Origin: Plasmodium brasilianum
Taxonomy: Eukaryota > Apicomplexa > Aconoidasida > Haemosporida > Plasmodiidae
NCBI RefSeq assembly: GCF_023973825.1
Contig: NC_090125.1
Span: forward strand, 2,378,928 to 2,442,927
Length of the DNA stretch: 64,000 nt
Reading direction: 5' to 3'
In this document: positions 10,250 to 21,372 of the stretch, piece after piece
Layout of the letters: each line of letters begins with the position of its first letter
Position numbering within the stretch: the first letter of the stretch is position 1
Notes under the pieces: generated by a model
The model's database searches: none
What the model was told of the DNA's origin: nothing
The model's input: only the letters and a program-made list of their open reading frames with translations
Made by a program: the position numbers and the translations under genes

Positions 10250-12114
10250 TTACGCATCATCACTTGACACAACTGCTAAAGCTGAAAATCTGTTGTCGCC
10301 TTGACACTTTTCTATAAACACCTTTTGTATTATATTTCCTGCATCCTAATTTGGGCGTAAAGTAAAAGTGTGCAGGGTGTATCAAAGTCTACCATACGGA
10401 AGAATATGCATATAAGCACATACATAGAAGCATTTCTTTATGTATACATATATATATATATGTTTATTCCCATGTATATGAATATGCTTATTCATATGTA
10501 TATGCACGTGTATATGCATATGTTTATTCTTTTGTGTATATTAAGCAAATGCGAACTATTACGTAAATAAAATTTTTCGGAGTCGTTGAGCTGTGAATAA
10601 CTGGTTCATCTTTTCGTCCATCCTTCAATAAACACAAAAAAAGAAAATTATTACATGACCAAAAAATTCAAATGACAAAAATAGTTTTGAAGTAAATTTT
10701 GATTTACCAGTTCAATTAGCTGCCCATCATTTTCTAAGAAAACAATGAAGTGTGTATCAACCTAATGTAAAAAAAAAAAAAAAAAAAAAAAAATTATTTC
10801 ATTTTATTTTATTTCAATTTAACTTATTTTGTTTTGCTTTATTTTAATAGATAAATATTTTTTTATTTTTTCTTTTCATCAAAAAAAAACTAAACATTAC
10901 GTCATTATTTTCTCCTGCACTTGAGAGATCACCACAAAATTCATGGTGTAACAGCTCTATGCTCTTGGTGTTTTGGAATTCCTTAAAAAGGTAGAAGTAA
11001 AAAAGAAATAAAACAAAACAAAATAAAATAAAACAGAACAAAATAAAATGAAGCATAACAAAATAAAATGAAGCATAACAAAATAAAATGAAGCATAACA
11101 AAATAAAATGAAGCATAACAAAATAAAATGAAGCATAACAAAATAAAATGAAGCATAACAAAATAAAATGAAGCATAACAAAATAAAATGAAGCATAACA
11201 AAATAAAATGAAGCATAACAAAATAAAATGAAGCATAACAAAATAAAATGAAGCATAACAAAACAATATAAAGCATAACGAATTAAAACAAAACAAAGTA
11301 AAATGCGACTTTAAAACAATCACTTTTTAACCGCAAAAAAATAAAGAAAAAATAGTAAGTACGAAATGAAATAACAATAAGAGATATACAAAACGTTCTA
11401 AAATAACACCTGTCCTCTTTTTTCTGGAGTCATTTCTTTAACTTTGTCAAAAAAATTGTCCAAGATAGAGCCCTTATCTTATAATGTGAAAATATAATAT
11501 ATACAACTCATTATAAAAATAAGAAAAAAAAAAAAAAAAAAAAGAAATATTATTTTTTTTGGATAATTATCAAGGTCTTACCGAACTCAAATTTACTTTT
11601 CAAGTTACAGTGTACGTGGAAAAGAGCAATAGTCCCACATGAGTTGGGTACAGTCTTAATCAAAAAAGGTTTGAAAATAAGAAGTACATGTGTTAAGATG
11701 CAAGGAGAGGAAAATTTTCACTTAGTGTTGGGTCTTATACATGTAGAGTCATATGTACACATGTAACATACATGCACACCCACATATGCATAAAAACACA
11801 CAAAAAAGTGTAAACATGTTCATATTATTCTTTTGATGTCCATAACAAATGCAGGAGGAAGCTTTACTTGTTTTATGAACCAAACGTTCTCATAAGTTAG
11901 TTTCAAATTCCCTTCACTTGAATTTATTTCGCTAGTCTTTAAGAAGTGAAAAAAGGCGATTGTGAAATTTTGTGATAAAACGTTGTACATATATATATAA
12001 AAAGAAAAAAGAAAATTTTAATATTGTTACTATATTTTCATTTAATGGATATAAAAATATGATTGCATGAACTGGTCTAGGTATCTGTTAATAAGAATTT
12101 GTTAAAAAAGAAAG

Positions 12115-12185
<71 letters not shown>

Positions 12186-12523
12186 AATTTCTTTTATGTG
12201 AAGACTTATGGAGCATAAAGGTGGTCAATAGGGACAGGCATGAAAAACGTTCCTTTTATTTTTTGTACATATTTTGCTGCACATCAATACATTATAAAGT
12301 AGCACATTTGTAATATATAATATATTATACTATGTATTTTCTATTATTTTCTTATTTTGCTAATTTTTATAAAATGTAACATAGCCTTAACCATATCTAA
12401 CAACTCCTTATCGAAACCATAAATGTCTACAAATTTTAACTTTGTTTGCCCAAGCTTACAGGAATATAAATACAAAGAATCTGGGTTAGATTCTATGGGA
12501 ACCCAGGTATTATTCTTTCGCAT
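10250..12523 (-). CDS. UCHL3: ubiquitin carboxyl-terminal hydrolase, UCHL3 type (nine exons)
   Basis: A cysteine protease of peptidase family C12 that removes small adducts from the C-terminus of ubiquitin; the P. falciparum enzyme is known to act also on NEDD8. Exons, in transcript order: 12523-12392, 12084-12031, 11936-11868, 11654-11582, 11477-11410, 10981-10901, 10761-10708, 10622-10563, 10345-10250. They join to 687 nt, 228 residues, in one frame. All introns are GT..AG. The N-terminus reads WVPIESNPDSLYLYSCKLGQ and continues FVDIYGFDKELLDM, as in UCHL3. Catalytic residues are visible: oxyanion Gln85, nucleophile Cys91 in NSCGT, His163 in DTHFIVF, and Asp178 in DGRKD. The length matches the family. 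Intron 1 uses the donor GTTAAG. Intron 5 holds a 20-bp minisatellite. The gene is divergent from ribosomal L29, with about 820 bp between the two starts. Confidence 0.95.
11035..11278 (+). repeat. 20-bp minisatellite inside UCHL3 intron 5
   Basis: About eleven near-identical copies of AAAATAAAATGAAGCATAAC, flanked by degenerate copies. The array fills most of the 428-bp intron between exons 5 and 6 of UCHL3. Its unit contains the whole 15-bp core of the array at 27.06-27.28 kb. Confidence 0.93.
12118..12181. repeat. (AT)n microsatellite in UCHL3 intron 1
   Basis: About 32 uninterrupted AT dinucleotides. Comparable runs occur at about 7579-7619, 28010-28080, 43813-43850, 48374-48405, 56205-56238 and 60079-60110. 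All are intronic or intergenic, and all are likely to vary in length. Confidence 0.95.
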
Positions 12524-13343
12524 ATTTTTTTTTTTAACTTTTTAACAGTTCGTGTAAATATTTTATTTTTATAGCAGATCGCGTGAATTTTTTTTATATT
12601 AACTTGTTAACAATCCCTGTAAATTTCTTATTTAACTTTTTAGCAACTTTTGCTATTTTTTTATAGAAAACTTCTAAGAACTGTAAAAAAAAATTGGGTT
12701 TATATTTTCCTCATAATTTTTTGTTTAATTTCCAATTCTCAGCTTTCATTTTTTTTTTTTTTTCTTTTTGAGCTTGAAAAATTTATTTTTGTATTCCAAA
12801 CATACTCTTACTTTATGAAACAATGCATAATTCAAATAAATAAAATAAAAAGTTGTGTTAATTCCAAAAATTAAAAAAATTACCTAAATTGAACAAAAAA
12901 ATTTTTTTTTTTTTTTAAATATTTTTTTGTTTTCTTTTGATGACGATTTGATTTTTTCCTAACTCTAATATTGGGATGAAACAATGACATTCTTTTTTTT
13001 AAGAGGAGATTAAAGTGCAACAAAGTAGGGAACGGTATCCTCAAATAATTGTATCTGCCATATATACATACGCTAACATACATATATGTGCTTACTTACA
13101 TATGCATGTTTTCGTAAACGTACCTTTAATCTCAAAAAAATAAATGATTGTGAACACTTTTATTTCAGCGTTAAAATAAATTTTAATATATATTTCTTTT
13201 TTTATAATTTATAATATAAAGGCTAAAATAAATGAAGCAACATTTTATGAAGCACATTTAACAGAAAAACATTTATCCTTTTTAAAGAGTGAGAATTCTT
13301 TCACAATAAAATACTAGTTCGTAACCTCAACAGAATATCAAAC
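12524..13343. promoter_or_regulatory. shared 5' region between divergent UCHL3 and L29
   Basis: This 820-bp segment separates the two divergent start codons, so it must hold both 5' UTRs and both promoters. It contains T-tracts near 12749-12763 and 12902-12917. No TATA-like or ApiAP2-type motif could be singled out in such AT-rich DNA. No gene is supported here. Confidence 0.5.
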
Positions 13344-14278
13344 ATGGCAAAGTCAAAAAATCATACAAATCATAATCAAGTAAGTGATTATAATATATAT
13401 ATATGTATATGTATATATATGTAAACCTCTTAATAAATCTTCTTTTTTCTCTTTTTTAAAGATCAAGGGGTTTTCCTGTTTTTTTATTGCATTATCTTTT
13501 CTCATTTAATTTGTATATATTTCTGTGTAATTTGGCCTTTATGAGAACGAACATTGAAATGTTAATATTTTTTATCAAGATCATTTTTGTAGTTTTTGTT
13601 ACAGTTGGCATTACAGCATTTATTTTTCTTTTCATACATCTCACTCCGTTACGCACTCATGCATATACTTTTTTTTTTTTTTTTCTTTTTAAAAAATAGA
13701 ATAGGAAAGCTCACAAAAATGGAATAAAGAAGCCTAAGAAGCACAAATTTATGTCACGTAAAGGGGTATGCAAAACGCAAATTTCGTAAAGATTGTATTA
13801 TTCTTAAATGTTGCTTCTTTGCCTTTTTAACAGTTTCCCTATATTTTACGCATTGTTCTTTTCATGCTGTTCATTGCTAATTTTTCTCTATTATTTCCCC
13901 TTATTTTTCATTATTTAACATATATACACAGCCCAACTAGGTTGTTTCACCCATCACTATTTATGTTAACGTGTGTTAATGCATAAATTAAATACATCAT
14001 TAGTTATAATTATTTTATAAGGAACACTGGTGGTACGTGTTTTTAGTTTGTACATTCCCACGAATAAAGTTCTGCATATTCATCATTTTGTTCAGTTGTT
14101 CGTTTATTCGTTTATTCGTTTATTTGTTTGTTTACATTTATTATTTTGTTTTTTTTATCGTTATCCCCTTTCATAGTTGGACCCCAAGTTCTTTAAAAAC
14201 CAGAGATATTGTTTAAAAGGAATTTTAAAGAAAAAAAAAGAATTAAAATTAAAGCAAAAACAGGAAAAGAAAAATTAG
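13344..14278 (+). CDS. RPL29: 60S ribosomal protein L29 (eL29), three exons
   Basis: A small basic protein of the large cytosolic ribosomal subunit. Exons 13344-13379, 13700-13765 and 14177-14278 join to a 67-residue protein, all at phase 0. Exon 1 encodes MAKSKNHTNHNQ, exon 2 NRKAHKNGIKKPKKHKFMSR and then KG, and exon 3 LDPKFFKNQRYCLKGILKKK and a Lys/Gln-rich tail. The SKNHT...HRNGIKKP-type start followed by the LDPKF(F/L)(K/R)NQR motif is diagnostic of eL29. Introns start GTAAGT and GTATGC and end TAG. An intron directly after the first dozen codons is common in parasite ribosomal protein genes. Confidence 0.95.
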
Positions 14279-15997
14279 AGAAGGCGCATGGATTAACATT
14301 TATGTTGTCCATGAAATTTTTGACCCTTACCATTTTAAACAGTTTCAATTTTTCAGAATATTTTACTATATTGCTTATTTATTTTTATTTATTTTTTTTT
14401 TCCATTCCCCAAATGTAGAATATATGTCTTTTTAAATAATTTATTGTGCCTGTATCTCAGCGACCCCATTTTATTCTAAGAATGCACAATTTTATACAAC
14501 ACATATGTATAATCATATGTGTTTTATGTATATATGTATATAAGCGTATGTGCACGCAATAAACGTTTTAACAAACTATGAAATAACACGAACAAAAAGA
14601 AATAGTATAACAGTTAAAATATTATAAATGAATTTTTATAGAAAATTGTATATATTTTTTGCTCATATCAGTGATGGGTGTGTATATATATATATATACA
14701 CATTAAATATCCAACGCGCTATTTAAAAGATAATGTATATACAAGTAACATAAATAAATAACTAAATGTTAACATACTTGTTAATGTACTTCAAAATTTA
14801 CACACATTTTAACTTCTACTTATTCATTCATGTTTCCTGTGTATGTTATCTTTTAAGATATTAGAAACGCTAAAAGGTACATAAACTTAACACAAATAAC
14901 AAGTTTTGTTATCGTCTACATATTTTTAAGCGCTCTAACAAAGGTATTACCCAATATTTAAGTCTATTAAGATTCTCATTTAAATGTAAGTATTGTTAGG
15001 AAGAATAAAATTTTCACTAATTTTTTAATCTATGGTTTGTTATACATAAATATTTTTCTTGAAGGTCTTTCGAAATGATTTGTTATTATAGCCATTTCTT
15101 TTTATTTTATTTTATTTTATTTTTTATTTTTCTTCCTTAATTTTTAACATATATATTTGAAGTATATCCTTTTTATAATTTTATTTTTGCTTCTCATCAT
15201 GAATATTATTTTTGTAGTTATTTTTATAAGGCCTTATCAAATCAACAACTTGTTTTTTTATTATGTAAATTTTGCGAACATTATTATAATTTCCAAAAAA
15301 AAAAAAAAAACTATATATATAATATATATATATACCTTTAATAGTATCTATGCAAAAGGATGAAATGAAACTTACCTATATATTTGATCAAATGCTTATA
15401 CATATGTATGCATACAAGTAATCTTCTTATTACATTGTAAGATGGTTTAACACATCAAAAGGGGAGTGCTCTTTGCGACATGAAAATTCTGTGTAGTTGA
15501 ATTTTTGTATTGTCATCTAATGCAAAAGGATTTTATTTTTTTTGTTTTTTTGTACATACTATTTACAACTGAATTAGCTATCAGTAGCTGTAGTTCTTAT
15601 ATAACTAATTTTTTTTTTTTTTTTTTTGTATATATTTATATACATATATATGCATACACACATTTATATATATTTTGTTTGTAGAGAAAAGGAGCTCTTT
15701 GCTTTTTTTTTTTTTTTCCCCGCTCATCTTTAATTTAATTATTATTTTTCTTTTTTTTTTATCACAAATATGTAAACATGATTTTCATTTCCTTGTAATT
15801 AAAATAACTTATGATATGAGATGTAAGAAAACGAACATAAATACACTTTCAAACATTTGAATACATTTGCGTACATATGCATGCGTTTGCATACATGTAA
15901 ATACGCAGGAATACTTTTACGACCTCTTACATTAATTGCGCAAACTACTGCAAAAAAGGTGTAATAAGGGCATTCCTCCATATTTGCTCAAAACCGA
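14279..15997. other. intergenic region between L29 and the next plus-strand gene
   Basis: AT-rich, with T-tracts (about 15611-15627 and 15704-15718), A-tracts near 15296 and short (TA)n runs. It carries the L29 3' UTR and the 5' flank of the gene starting at 15998. I see no further gene or repeat array of note. Confidence 0.6.
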
Positions 15998-16888
15998 ATG
16001 TCGTCAATAAAAATAAATAAAGATGAAAGTAAAAGAGTGCACGTGTGGATTAAAAGTGCTATTGGCACACCGAATAGAAGACAATATAAGCATAAAAATA
16101 TAATGTATCCATATTTTCGCATGTACAAGTCAGCATATAGGGCTCGAGATTCGAGAACGAGGCAAGCATTTTGGCCTTGTGTCGACAAATACCCTTGGCA
16201 TACCCACCAAAAAAGGTGGATTAGGAGTGAAGACTTAAATATAAAATTCTTTTCCGAATATACAAACAAACCCCCGAACAAAAAAAACTTATTTGAAACA
16301 TGTCACACACTGCCATTTAATGGAATTAACTGTCTTTTTTGGAATCCAATTTACCTGAATAGTCATAAATTTTTTTTAAAAAATGGAACAAAAAAGGCTC
16401 AAAATGATGAAGAAAACAAGGCGCATAATGGGGCGCAAAATGAAGTACAAAATGAAGCACAAAATGAGAGGCAAATTTTACAGCAAGATATGGATAGAGA
16501 TGATAGAGCACTAAATGAGCAAAAGGAAAATAAAAAAGTTATAAGAATAAATAACTTTTACTATATTGTAGACAACAAAGCTAAGAACGATGTTTATTTT
16601 TATCTTAAACACATCAAATATACAATGAGACCTTTTCGAGGGAAAATAATTGGTGACCTATATTTAAATGAAAACAAAATTAAAAGTAATATCTCAGCAA
16701 ATGGTATAATAAATGGCGAATGGAAATACTGCTTTCCTCATATTAAAATGCTTGATAAGTTAGCTAACATTACTCTAAGTAAAAATTTAGTGGATGCAGA
16801 TTTAGACGGTAATATTATTGAAAGCTTGGTAATAGTAGACAAACACACGTACAGACCTCCATTACCTAAATGTTTTAATGAGTTATGA
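15998..16888 (+). CDS. conserved-looking protein of unknown function (296 aa)
   Basis: A single-exon frame starting at an ATG with in-frame stops just upstream. The N-terminal 125 residues are basic and aromatic (RVHVWIKSAIGTPNRRQYKH, then MYPYFRMYKSAYRARDSRTR). A low-complexity Asn/Gln/Glu insert follows at about residues 127-165, with imperfect A-Q-N-E repeats. A second ordered part then spans about 180-296, with THE-like strand patterns such as GKIIGDLYLNENKIKSNISA and ending HTYRPPLPKCFNEL. There is no signal peptide or membrane span. I do not recognise a family. The basic, Trp/Tyr/Arg-rich start would suit an organellar ribosome-associated protein, but that is only a guess. It converges on the kelch gene, with a tetranucleotide array between them. 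Confidence 0.8.
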   Translation: MSSIKINKDESKRVHVWIKSAIGTPNRRQYKHKNIMYPYFRMYKSAYRARDSRTRQAFWPCVDKYPWHTHQKRWIRSEDLNIKFFSEYTNKPPNKKNLFETCHTLPFNGINCLFWNPIYLNSHKFFLKNGTKKAQNDEENKAHNGAQNEVQNEAQNERQILQQDMDRDDRALNEQKENKKVIRINNFYYIVDNKAKNDVYFYLKHIKYTMRPFRGKIIGDLYLNENKIKSNISANGIINGEWKYCFPHIKMLDKLANITLSKNLVDADLDGNIIESLVIVDKHTYRPPLPKCFNEL

Positions 16889-17227
16889 TTACTTAGTCCT
16901 ATTTCTTCATTCGTTGTAGATTGCTTTTTCTTTTTCCTATTCTTTTTTTGTATTTTTAAAAGAGGATCCATGACAAGCAATCCCAGATACCTCAAGGATG
17001 CGTATTTTTATGTGTATGTTTATACACACCCCTGTATATATATGTTCACTCAGCATAAATTCCGCGAATCCTAATATTTTGGCTCCATATACGTAATACT
17101 GCACGTCTGCACCACATACCTCAACTTTTTAAAGACACAAATATATTACGTAAACACAAAGCTGACTAAATAAATAAATCTTCAGTTGCACATTTCCTCA
17201 ATGGGATGAAGTAACAAAAAAAAAAAA

Positions 17228-17374
17228 AATAATAATAATAATAAATAAATAAATAAATAAATACATACATACATAAATAAATACATACATACATAAATAA
17301 ATAAATACATACATAAATAAATACATACATAAATAAATACATAAATAAATAAATAAATAAAATAAAATAAAATA
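17228..17374. repeat. AAAT/ACAT tetranucleotide array in a convergent 3' region
   Basis: Alternating runs of AAAT and ACAT tetranucleotides, flanked by AAT and poly-A. It sits in the 590-bp gap (16889-17477) between the 3' ends of the unknown plus gene and the kelch-BTB gene. Nothing else is seen in that gap. Confidence 0.9.
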
Positions 17375-17477
17375 AAAAAAAAAAAAATACATTTTCCATT
17401 TTATGTAAAAAAGTACACAAGAGAACAAAAGCTATTCTTCATAAAATTACATGAAAAAAACGTTTCTTCATAAGTTA

Positions 17478-19271
17478 CTAAATGAATAACGATTTTTTAT
17501 AAATTTCCCCCAATAAATGTGGCTCAGTTATCAGTCTATTAATTTTTTCATGGTCCATCAACTTATTATCAGTTATAAAATCTATGCAAAATTTACATAA
17601 TTGTTTGCAATTATTTCTATAACTCAACAGAAGAATATTTAGCACATTTTGTTCATTTGTATGATTACTAATAATTCGTTCACATAATTGCATTAAGCGG
17701 AATATATGGAATTTTGTACAAGTCACTAATATTTTTTCATACGTTTTAAGAGAATAATTCAAAGATAATTCATCTGTATAAAGGTAATTTATAATAATTA
17801 AAAATATGTCATACTGTACATCGTTTATTGGAATAATGAGATGATGATTGTATGGTGGACTTCCTCCAGTTGTTCGATCTTTTGAAAAATGTAAATCGAA
17901 TAAGGATTTAAAACTTGAACATCTAGCTGATAAAATGGATCTACAAGCATAAATATACCTTTTTTGTACCATCAGAATAATATCCGAGTATTTATAATTG
18001 TTAACCATACATGCAAATGTTTGAGTTAATGAAGAAGATTCAACATATACATTTTCTAATCTTAGTGCATATACATCATTTAAAGAGTTCTTACCATCAA
18101 ATCCAGCAATACAGTAGATAACATTTTTATAAAACTGAATGTTCATACTACTTCTTTTTGAAAAATTATTCCTTGTAAGTATTTTTTCCCATATCCTTTG
18201 TTTTATATCAAATTTGTAAAAATCGTTTAGACGTTCAGATGAATGTATATTATAACCTCCAATTATATATATGCATTCATTATATATAAAAGAACCCATA
18301 AAGTATCTTGCCATGGGTATCCTTCTCTTACTATAATAGCAGCAACAGTCTATTCCATTTATGTCCTTTTTATTATTCAAAAAATGGTTTCTTATTGTCG
18401 TTTCATTTATATTATATTTCATTTTAGTCCATATACCCGTTTCTAAATGATACTGATAAAAATAATTCAAATCATCATCATCTTCTTCTATTTCTTCCTT
18501 ATATCCTCCAAATGTGTAGAAATAACCATCATATATATGACCAATAGTACAAGCTCTAGGACTAGGTATATCACCACTTTGTTTAATATGAATCCATTTC
18601 TCCTTATATAAATGAAATGCATACATTTTATTATGTAAGGTTATACCATCATATCCCCCAAATAGATATAATATTCCTGTATATTCATGAACAGCTAAAG
18701 AAAAACCAAATAACGATGGTGGAGCATACATGTTGCTTTGTTCTTTTATCTTTACCATTTCCCATTTTTCTGTGTTCATATCAAAAAAATAGAAATCATT
18801 CAACCATATTCCTTTCCCTTGATATCCTCCTAATATATACATTTTGTCTTTATATAAAAAAGCAGGGTTATTTTCCCTTCTAGATGGACATTTTTTATCA
18901 TATATTTCTGTCCATTTATTTTCTAAAATATTGTATTTGTAAAAGTCATTTAATCTTGTCCCCTTAGATCCATACCCCCCAAAAATGTATATATAATTTT
19001 TATATAACACTGATGCAGCTCCACTACGTCTGGGAAAGTATGCATTTCTAACGAGTTCTTTATGTGAGTTATTCTTAGAAGTACTATCTGAATCAAACTT
19101 TTTATATTTTTTTATATCATTATTTGGCGAACATATCAATTTATTCCATGTTAGGATATTTCTACTCATATTTTTATTTGTAAACGTTTTTGCTTTTTCT
19201 TTATTACGTTTAAATAAGGGCACATGAAACCCGCTGTCTTCAAAATTGGTATTAACCAAAGGAGAATTCAT
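17478..19271 (-). CDS. kelch-repeat and BTB domain protein
   Basis: 597 residues in one exon from an ATG at 19271. A short basic N-terminus is followed by six kelch blades at about residues 78-405. The double-Gly signatures are visible: IFGGY at 96-100, ILGGY at 146-150, LFGGY at 203-207, TFGGY at 253-257, IIGGY at 336-340 and a degenerate IAGF at 388-391, each with downstream Trp/Tyr such as NKWTEI and EKWEMV. A BTB/POZ-like domain follows at about 420-535 (YSDIILMV, YACRSILSARCSSFKSLF, INYLYTDELSL), then a short BACK-like helical tail. Proteins of this order (kelch first, BTB last, as in LZTR1) are generally cullin-3 substrate adaptors; that role is inferred here. It is distinct from the BTB-then-kelch K13 architecture. 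An acidic/Asn insert lies near 261-310. Confidence 0.9.
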   Translation of the reverse strand: MNSPLVNTNFEDSGFHVPLFKRNKEKAKTFTNKNMSRNILTWNKLICSPNNDIKKYKKFDSDSTSKNNSHKELVRNAYFPRRSGAASVLYKNYIYIFGGYGSKGTRLNDFYKYNILENKWTEIYDKKCPSRRENNPAFLYKDKMYILGGYQGKGIWLNDFYFFDMNTEKWEMVKIKEQSNMYAPPSLFGFSLAVHEYTGILYLFGGYDGITLHNKMYAFHLYKEKWIHIKQSGDIPSPRACTIGHIYDGYFYTFGGYKEEIEEDDDDLNYFYQYHLETGIWTKMKYNINETTIRNHFLNNKKDINGIDCCCYYSKRRIPMARYFMGSFIYNECIYIIGGYNIHSSERLNDFYKFDIKQRIWEKILTRNNFSKRSSMNIQFYKNVIYCIAGFDGKNSLNDVYALRLENVYVESSSLTQTFACMVNNYKYSDIILMVQKRYIYACRSILSARCSSFKSLFDLHFSKDRTTGGSPPYNHHLIIPINDVQYDIFLIIINYLYTDELSLNYSLKTYEKILVTCTKFHIFRLMQLCERIISNHTNEQNVLNILLLSYRNNCKQLCKFCIDFITDNKLMDHEKINRLITEPHLLGEIYKKSLFI

Positions 19272-20217
19272 TTTTTTTCTTTTTTTTACATTTAAAAAAA
19301 ATTGCTAATTAAAGGACCGATCAATGAAGACAATTAATTCGAGATTATCGGGAAAAAAAGAAGAAAAATAAAATCAAATTGAATTACGCCACGAACACAA
19401 AAACAACATTGCCATTATTGTTCAGGACAAAAAACAAATGTGAACAAAAAGGGAAAATGACATAATGAAAAAAAAAAAAAATGTACACGACGATTTTAAA
19501 TCTAAATAGAGTGCGGTGTTTAAATATGTACAGCATAGTCTGCATTTATGGCATATATAAATATATATATATAAATATACACATACATATATATATATAT
19601 ATTATTAGCAAAAAATAATGCTCGGGTACAACTTAATTTTACCAATATTTACCCTTATGCGGATGCAAATATATATATATATATAACCATACGCACATAT
19701 AGGAGCAACATATAAAATAATAACAAAATTTTCCTTTACTGTTGTGAAAGCCCACAATTTGTAAATTACAGGATATTAAAAACATTTGTAGAAATTAATT
19801 TAAAAAAAAAGGAGCAAGAGAGGAAAGGAATTATCATAAATTAAACGGATTTAGCAATGTGTTTTTAAAAAAAAAATTGGACGCAAATAAAAATGTATTA
19901 ACAAAAAAAATGTGAAAAGTGTGGAAGGTATGATAAATATGAAACGTATGAAAAAAGAAAAAAGATTAATAAAAATACATATAATTAAAGAATATATCAA
20001 GAAAAACAAATTAAATTGGTACATATTAATTATTATACTACAGAAAGACATAAACAAATACGCAACCTTTTAAATGAAATATTCAGACATATTGCAGTAA
20101 TCAAATGAAAAAATAAATAATAATGAGAAAGGAGTTAAATAGTTAGATGGATTGATAATTATGTACATAAAATACATGTATGTACAATAAATGCATACAC
20201 AATATTATGCGTTAAAA

Positions 20218-20258
<41 letters not shown>

Positions 20259-20397
20259 GAATAGAAATAAGGAAAGAAGGATGGCTGTAAAAAACGTAGA
20301 TACACATTAGTAAGGGCGTATGCATAAACTATTTTATCCGTCTGTGCATACGCACTTTCATAAATGGGTACACACGTATTATTGCACTTTTATACAA
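19272..20397. other. intergenic region between kelch-BTB and FCP
   Basis: It lies upstream of the kelch-BTB gene and downstream of FCP, both on the minus strand. There are (TA)n runs near 19558-19600 and 19668-19683 and a 30-base A-tract at about 20221-20250. No gene is supported. Confidence 0.6.
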
Positions 20398-21372
20398 TCA
20401 CATAATAGCACATGACCTTCTCTGACAATATGTACAACAATTTTCGTCCTCTGGTTCATTCGTTGGACCTTGGGCAACTGTATATGATACACTCATTTCA
20501 TTTGGAGGATAATTAAAAGAATTTCGTAAATAAGAAGTTGCGCTACTATTTGTAAAAGAATAGTTGCTTTGTAATTCGTTGTTGTTTTTCATTTTCTTTT
20601 CCAGTTCTAGTTGATTACACCTTATAATTAATTTTTCTACTTGTTTTTTATATGAATGAATAATGCCTTCTGACTCTTCTTTTACTAAGGTTAGTTCATT
20701 TTTTTCCTTAACAAGACTTTTTATATTCATATTTTTTTGTTGAATTTCATAATTTCTTATATTTAATATTTTATTTAGTTCTGTTTTATGTTCTTTCTCC
20801 CTTTGTAATAGTTCCAGCTCTTTTTTCTGTTTTTCAATAATAGAATCATAATTTTTTATTTTGTCATTTAAATCTTTTAATCCTTTTTCTCCTCTTTTTA
20901 ATAAGGAAAGAACATCATTTGATCCATCGCTATGTTCACTATTATTTAATATTTCACTATCAAATTCTATTAAGAAAGTTTTAAATCTTTCTACTATGGC
21001 CATTTTTTCACTTAAAGCTTTTTTTAAATCTTGATTTATTTGTTTTCTTGCTCCCAAATCTTCTTGTAGCAATAATGTTTGAGGAGAGGATCTTTCCAAA
21101 AAACATCTATCACATACTCTAACTTTTTCTGCATAACTGTATTCACTTATCTTTATTCTATTGTCTGAACAATTGGAACAAAATACATTTCCACATGCTC
21201 TACAATGATGTTTCCTTACTCTTACATTAAAAAAAGCATTACAGCTATAGCAATTCGTTACTTCCTCATCAGGTACCCAAAAATGTTTCTTGTCATTTTC
21301 ATTATTTTCTGCATCCCTAATATGAGATGCTGAATTGTTCAGGTACAATTCGTTTTCTGTATAAGGGCCCAT
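20398..21372 (-). CDS. FCP: FYVE and coiled-coil domain protein (FCP) with CaaX tail
   Basis: 324 residues from the ATG at 21372 (MGPYTENELY). The frame stays open further upstream through a poly-Lys stretch, but only from a non-ATG codon. The FYVE zinc finger at residues 31-92 is complete: WVPDEEV at 32-38, RKHHCR at 53-58, RVC at 85-87, and eight cysteines at 41, 44, 57, 60, 65, 68, 87 and 90. This predicts PtdIns3P binding. A long coiled coil covers about 105-270. The C-terminus is CCTYCQRRSCAIM, a CaaX box (C321-A-I-M) for farnesylation, preceded by cysteines that could be palmitoylated. As I recall, the P. falciparum orthologue binds PtdIns3P, is linked to the food vacuole, and is prenylated. 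It is the only FYVE protein in this window. Confidence 0.95.
   Translation of the reverse strand: MGPYTENELYLNNSASHIRDAENNENDKKHFWVPDEEVTNCYSCNAFFNVRVRKHHCRACGNVFCSNCSDNRIKISEYSYAEKVRVCDRCFLERSSPQTLLLQEDLGARKQINQDLKKALSEKMAIVERFKTFLIEFDSEILNNSEHSDGSNDVLSLLKRGEKGLKDLNDKIKNYDSIIEKQKKELELLQREKEHKTELNKILNIRNYEIQQKNMNIKSLVKEKNELTLVKEESEGIIHSYKKQVEKLIIRCNQLELEKKMKNNNELQSNYSFTNSSATSYLRNSFNYPPNEMSVSYTVAQGPTNEPEDENCCTYCQRRSCAIM

Noticed and set aside
10844..11323. Hydrophobic repeat ORFs such as FCYASFYFVML on the minus strand
   Set aside because: They translate the 20-bp minisatellite that lies in UCHL3 intron 5; the exon structure on both sides is secure.
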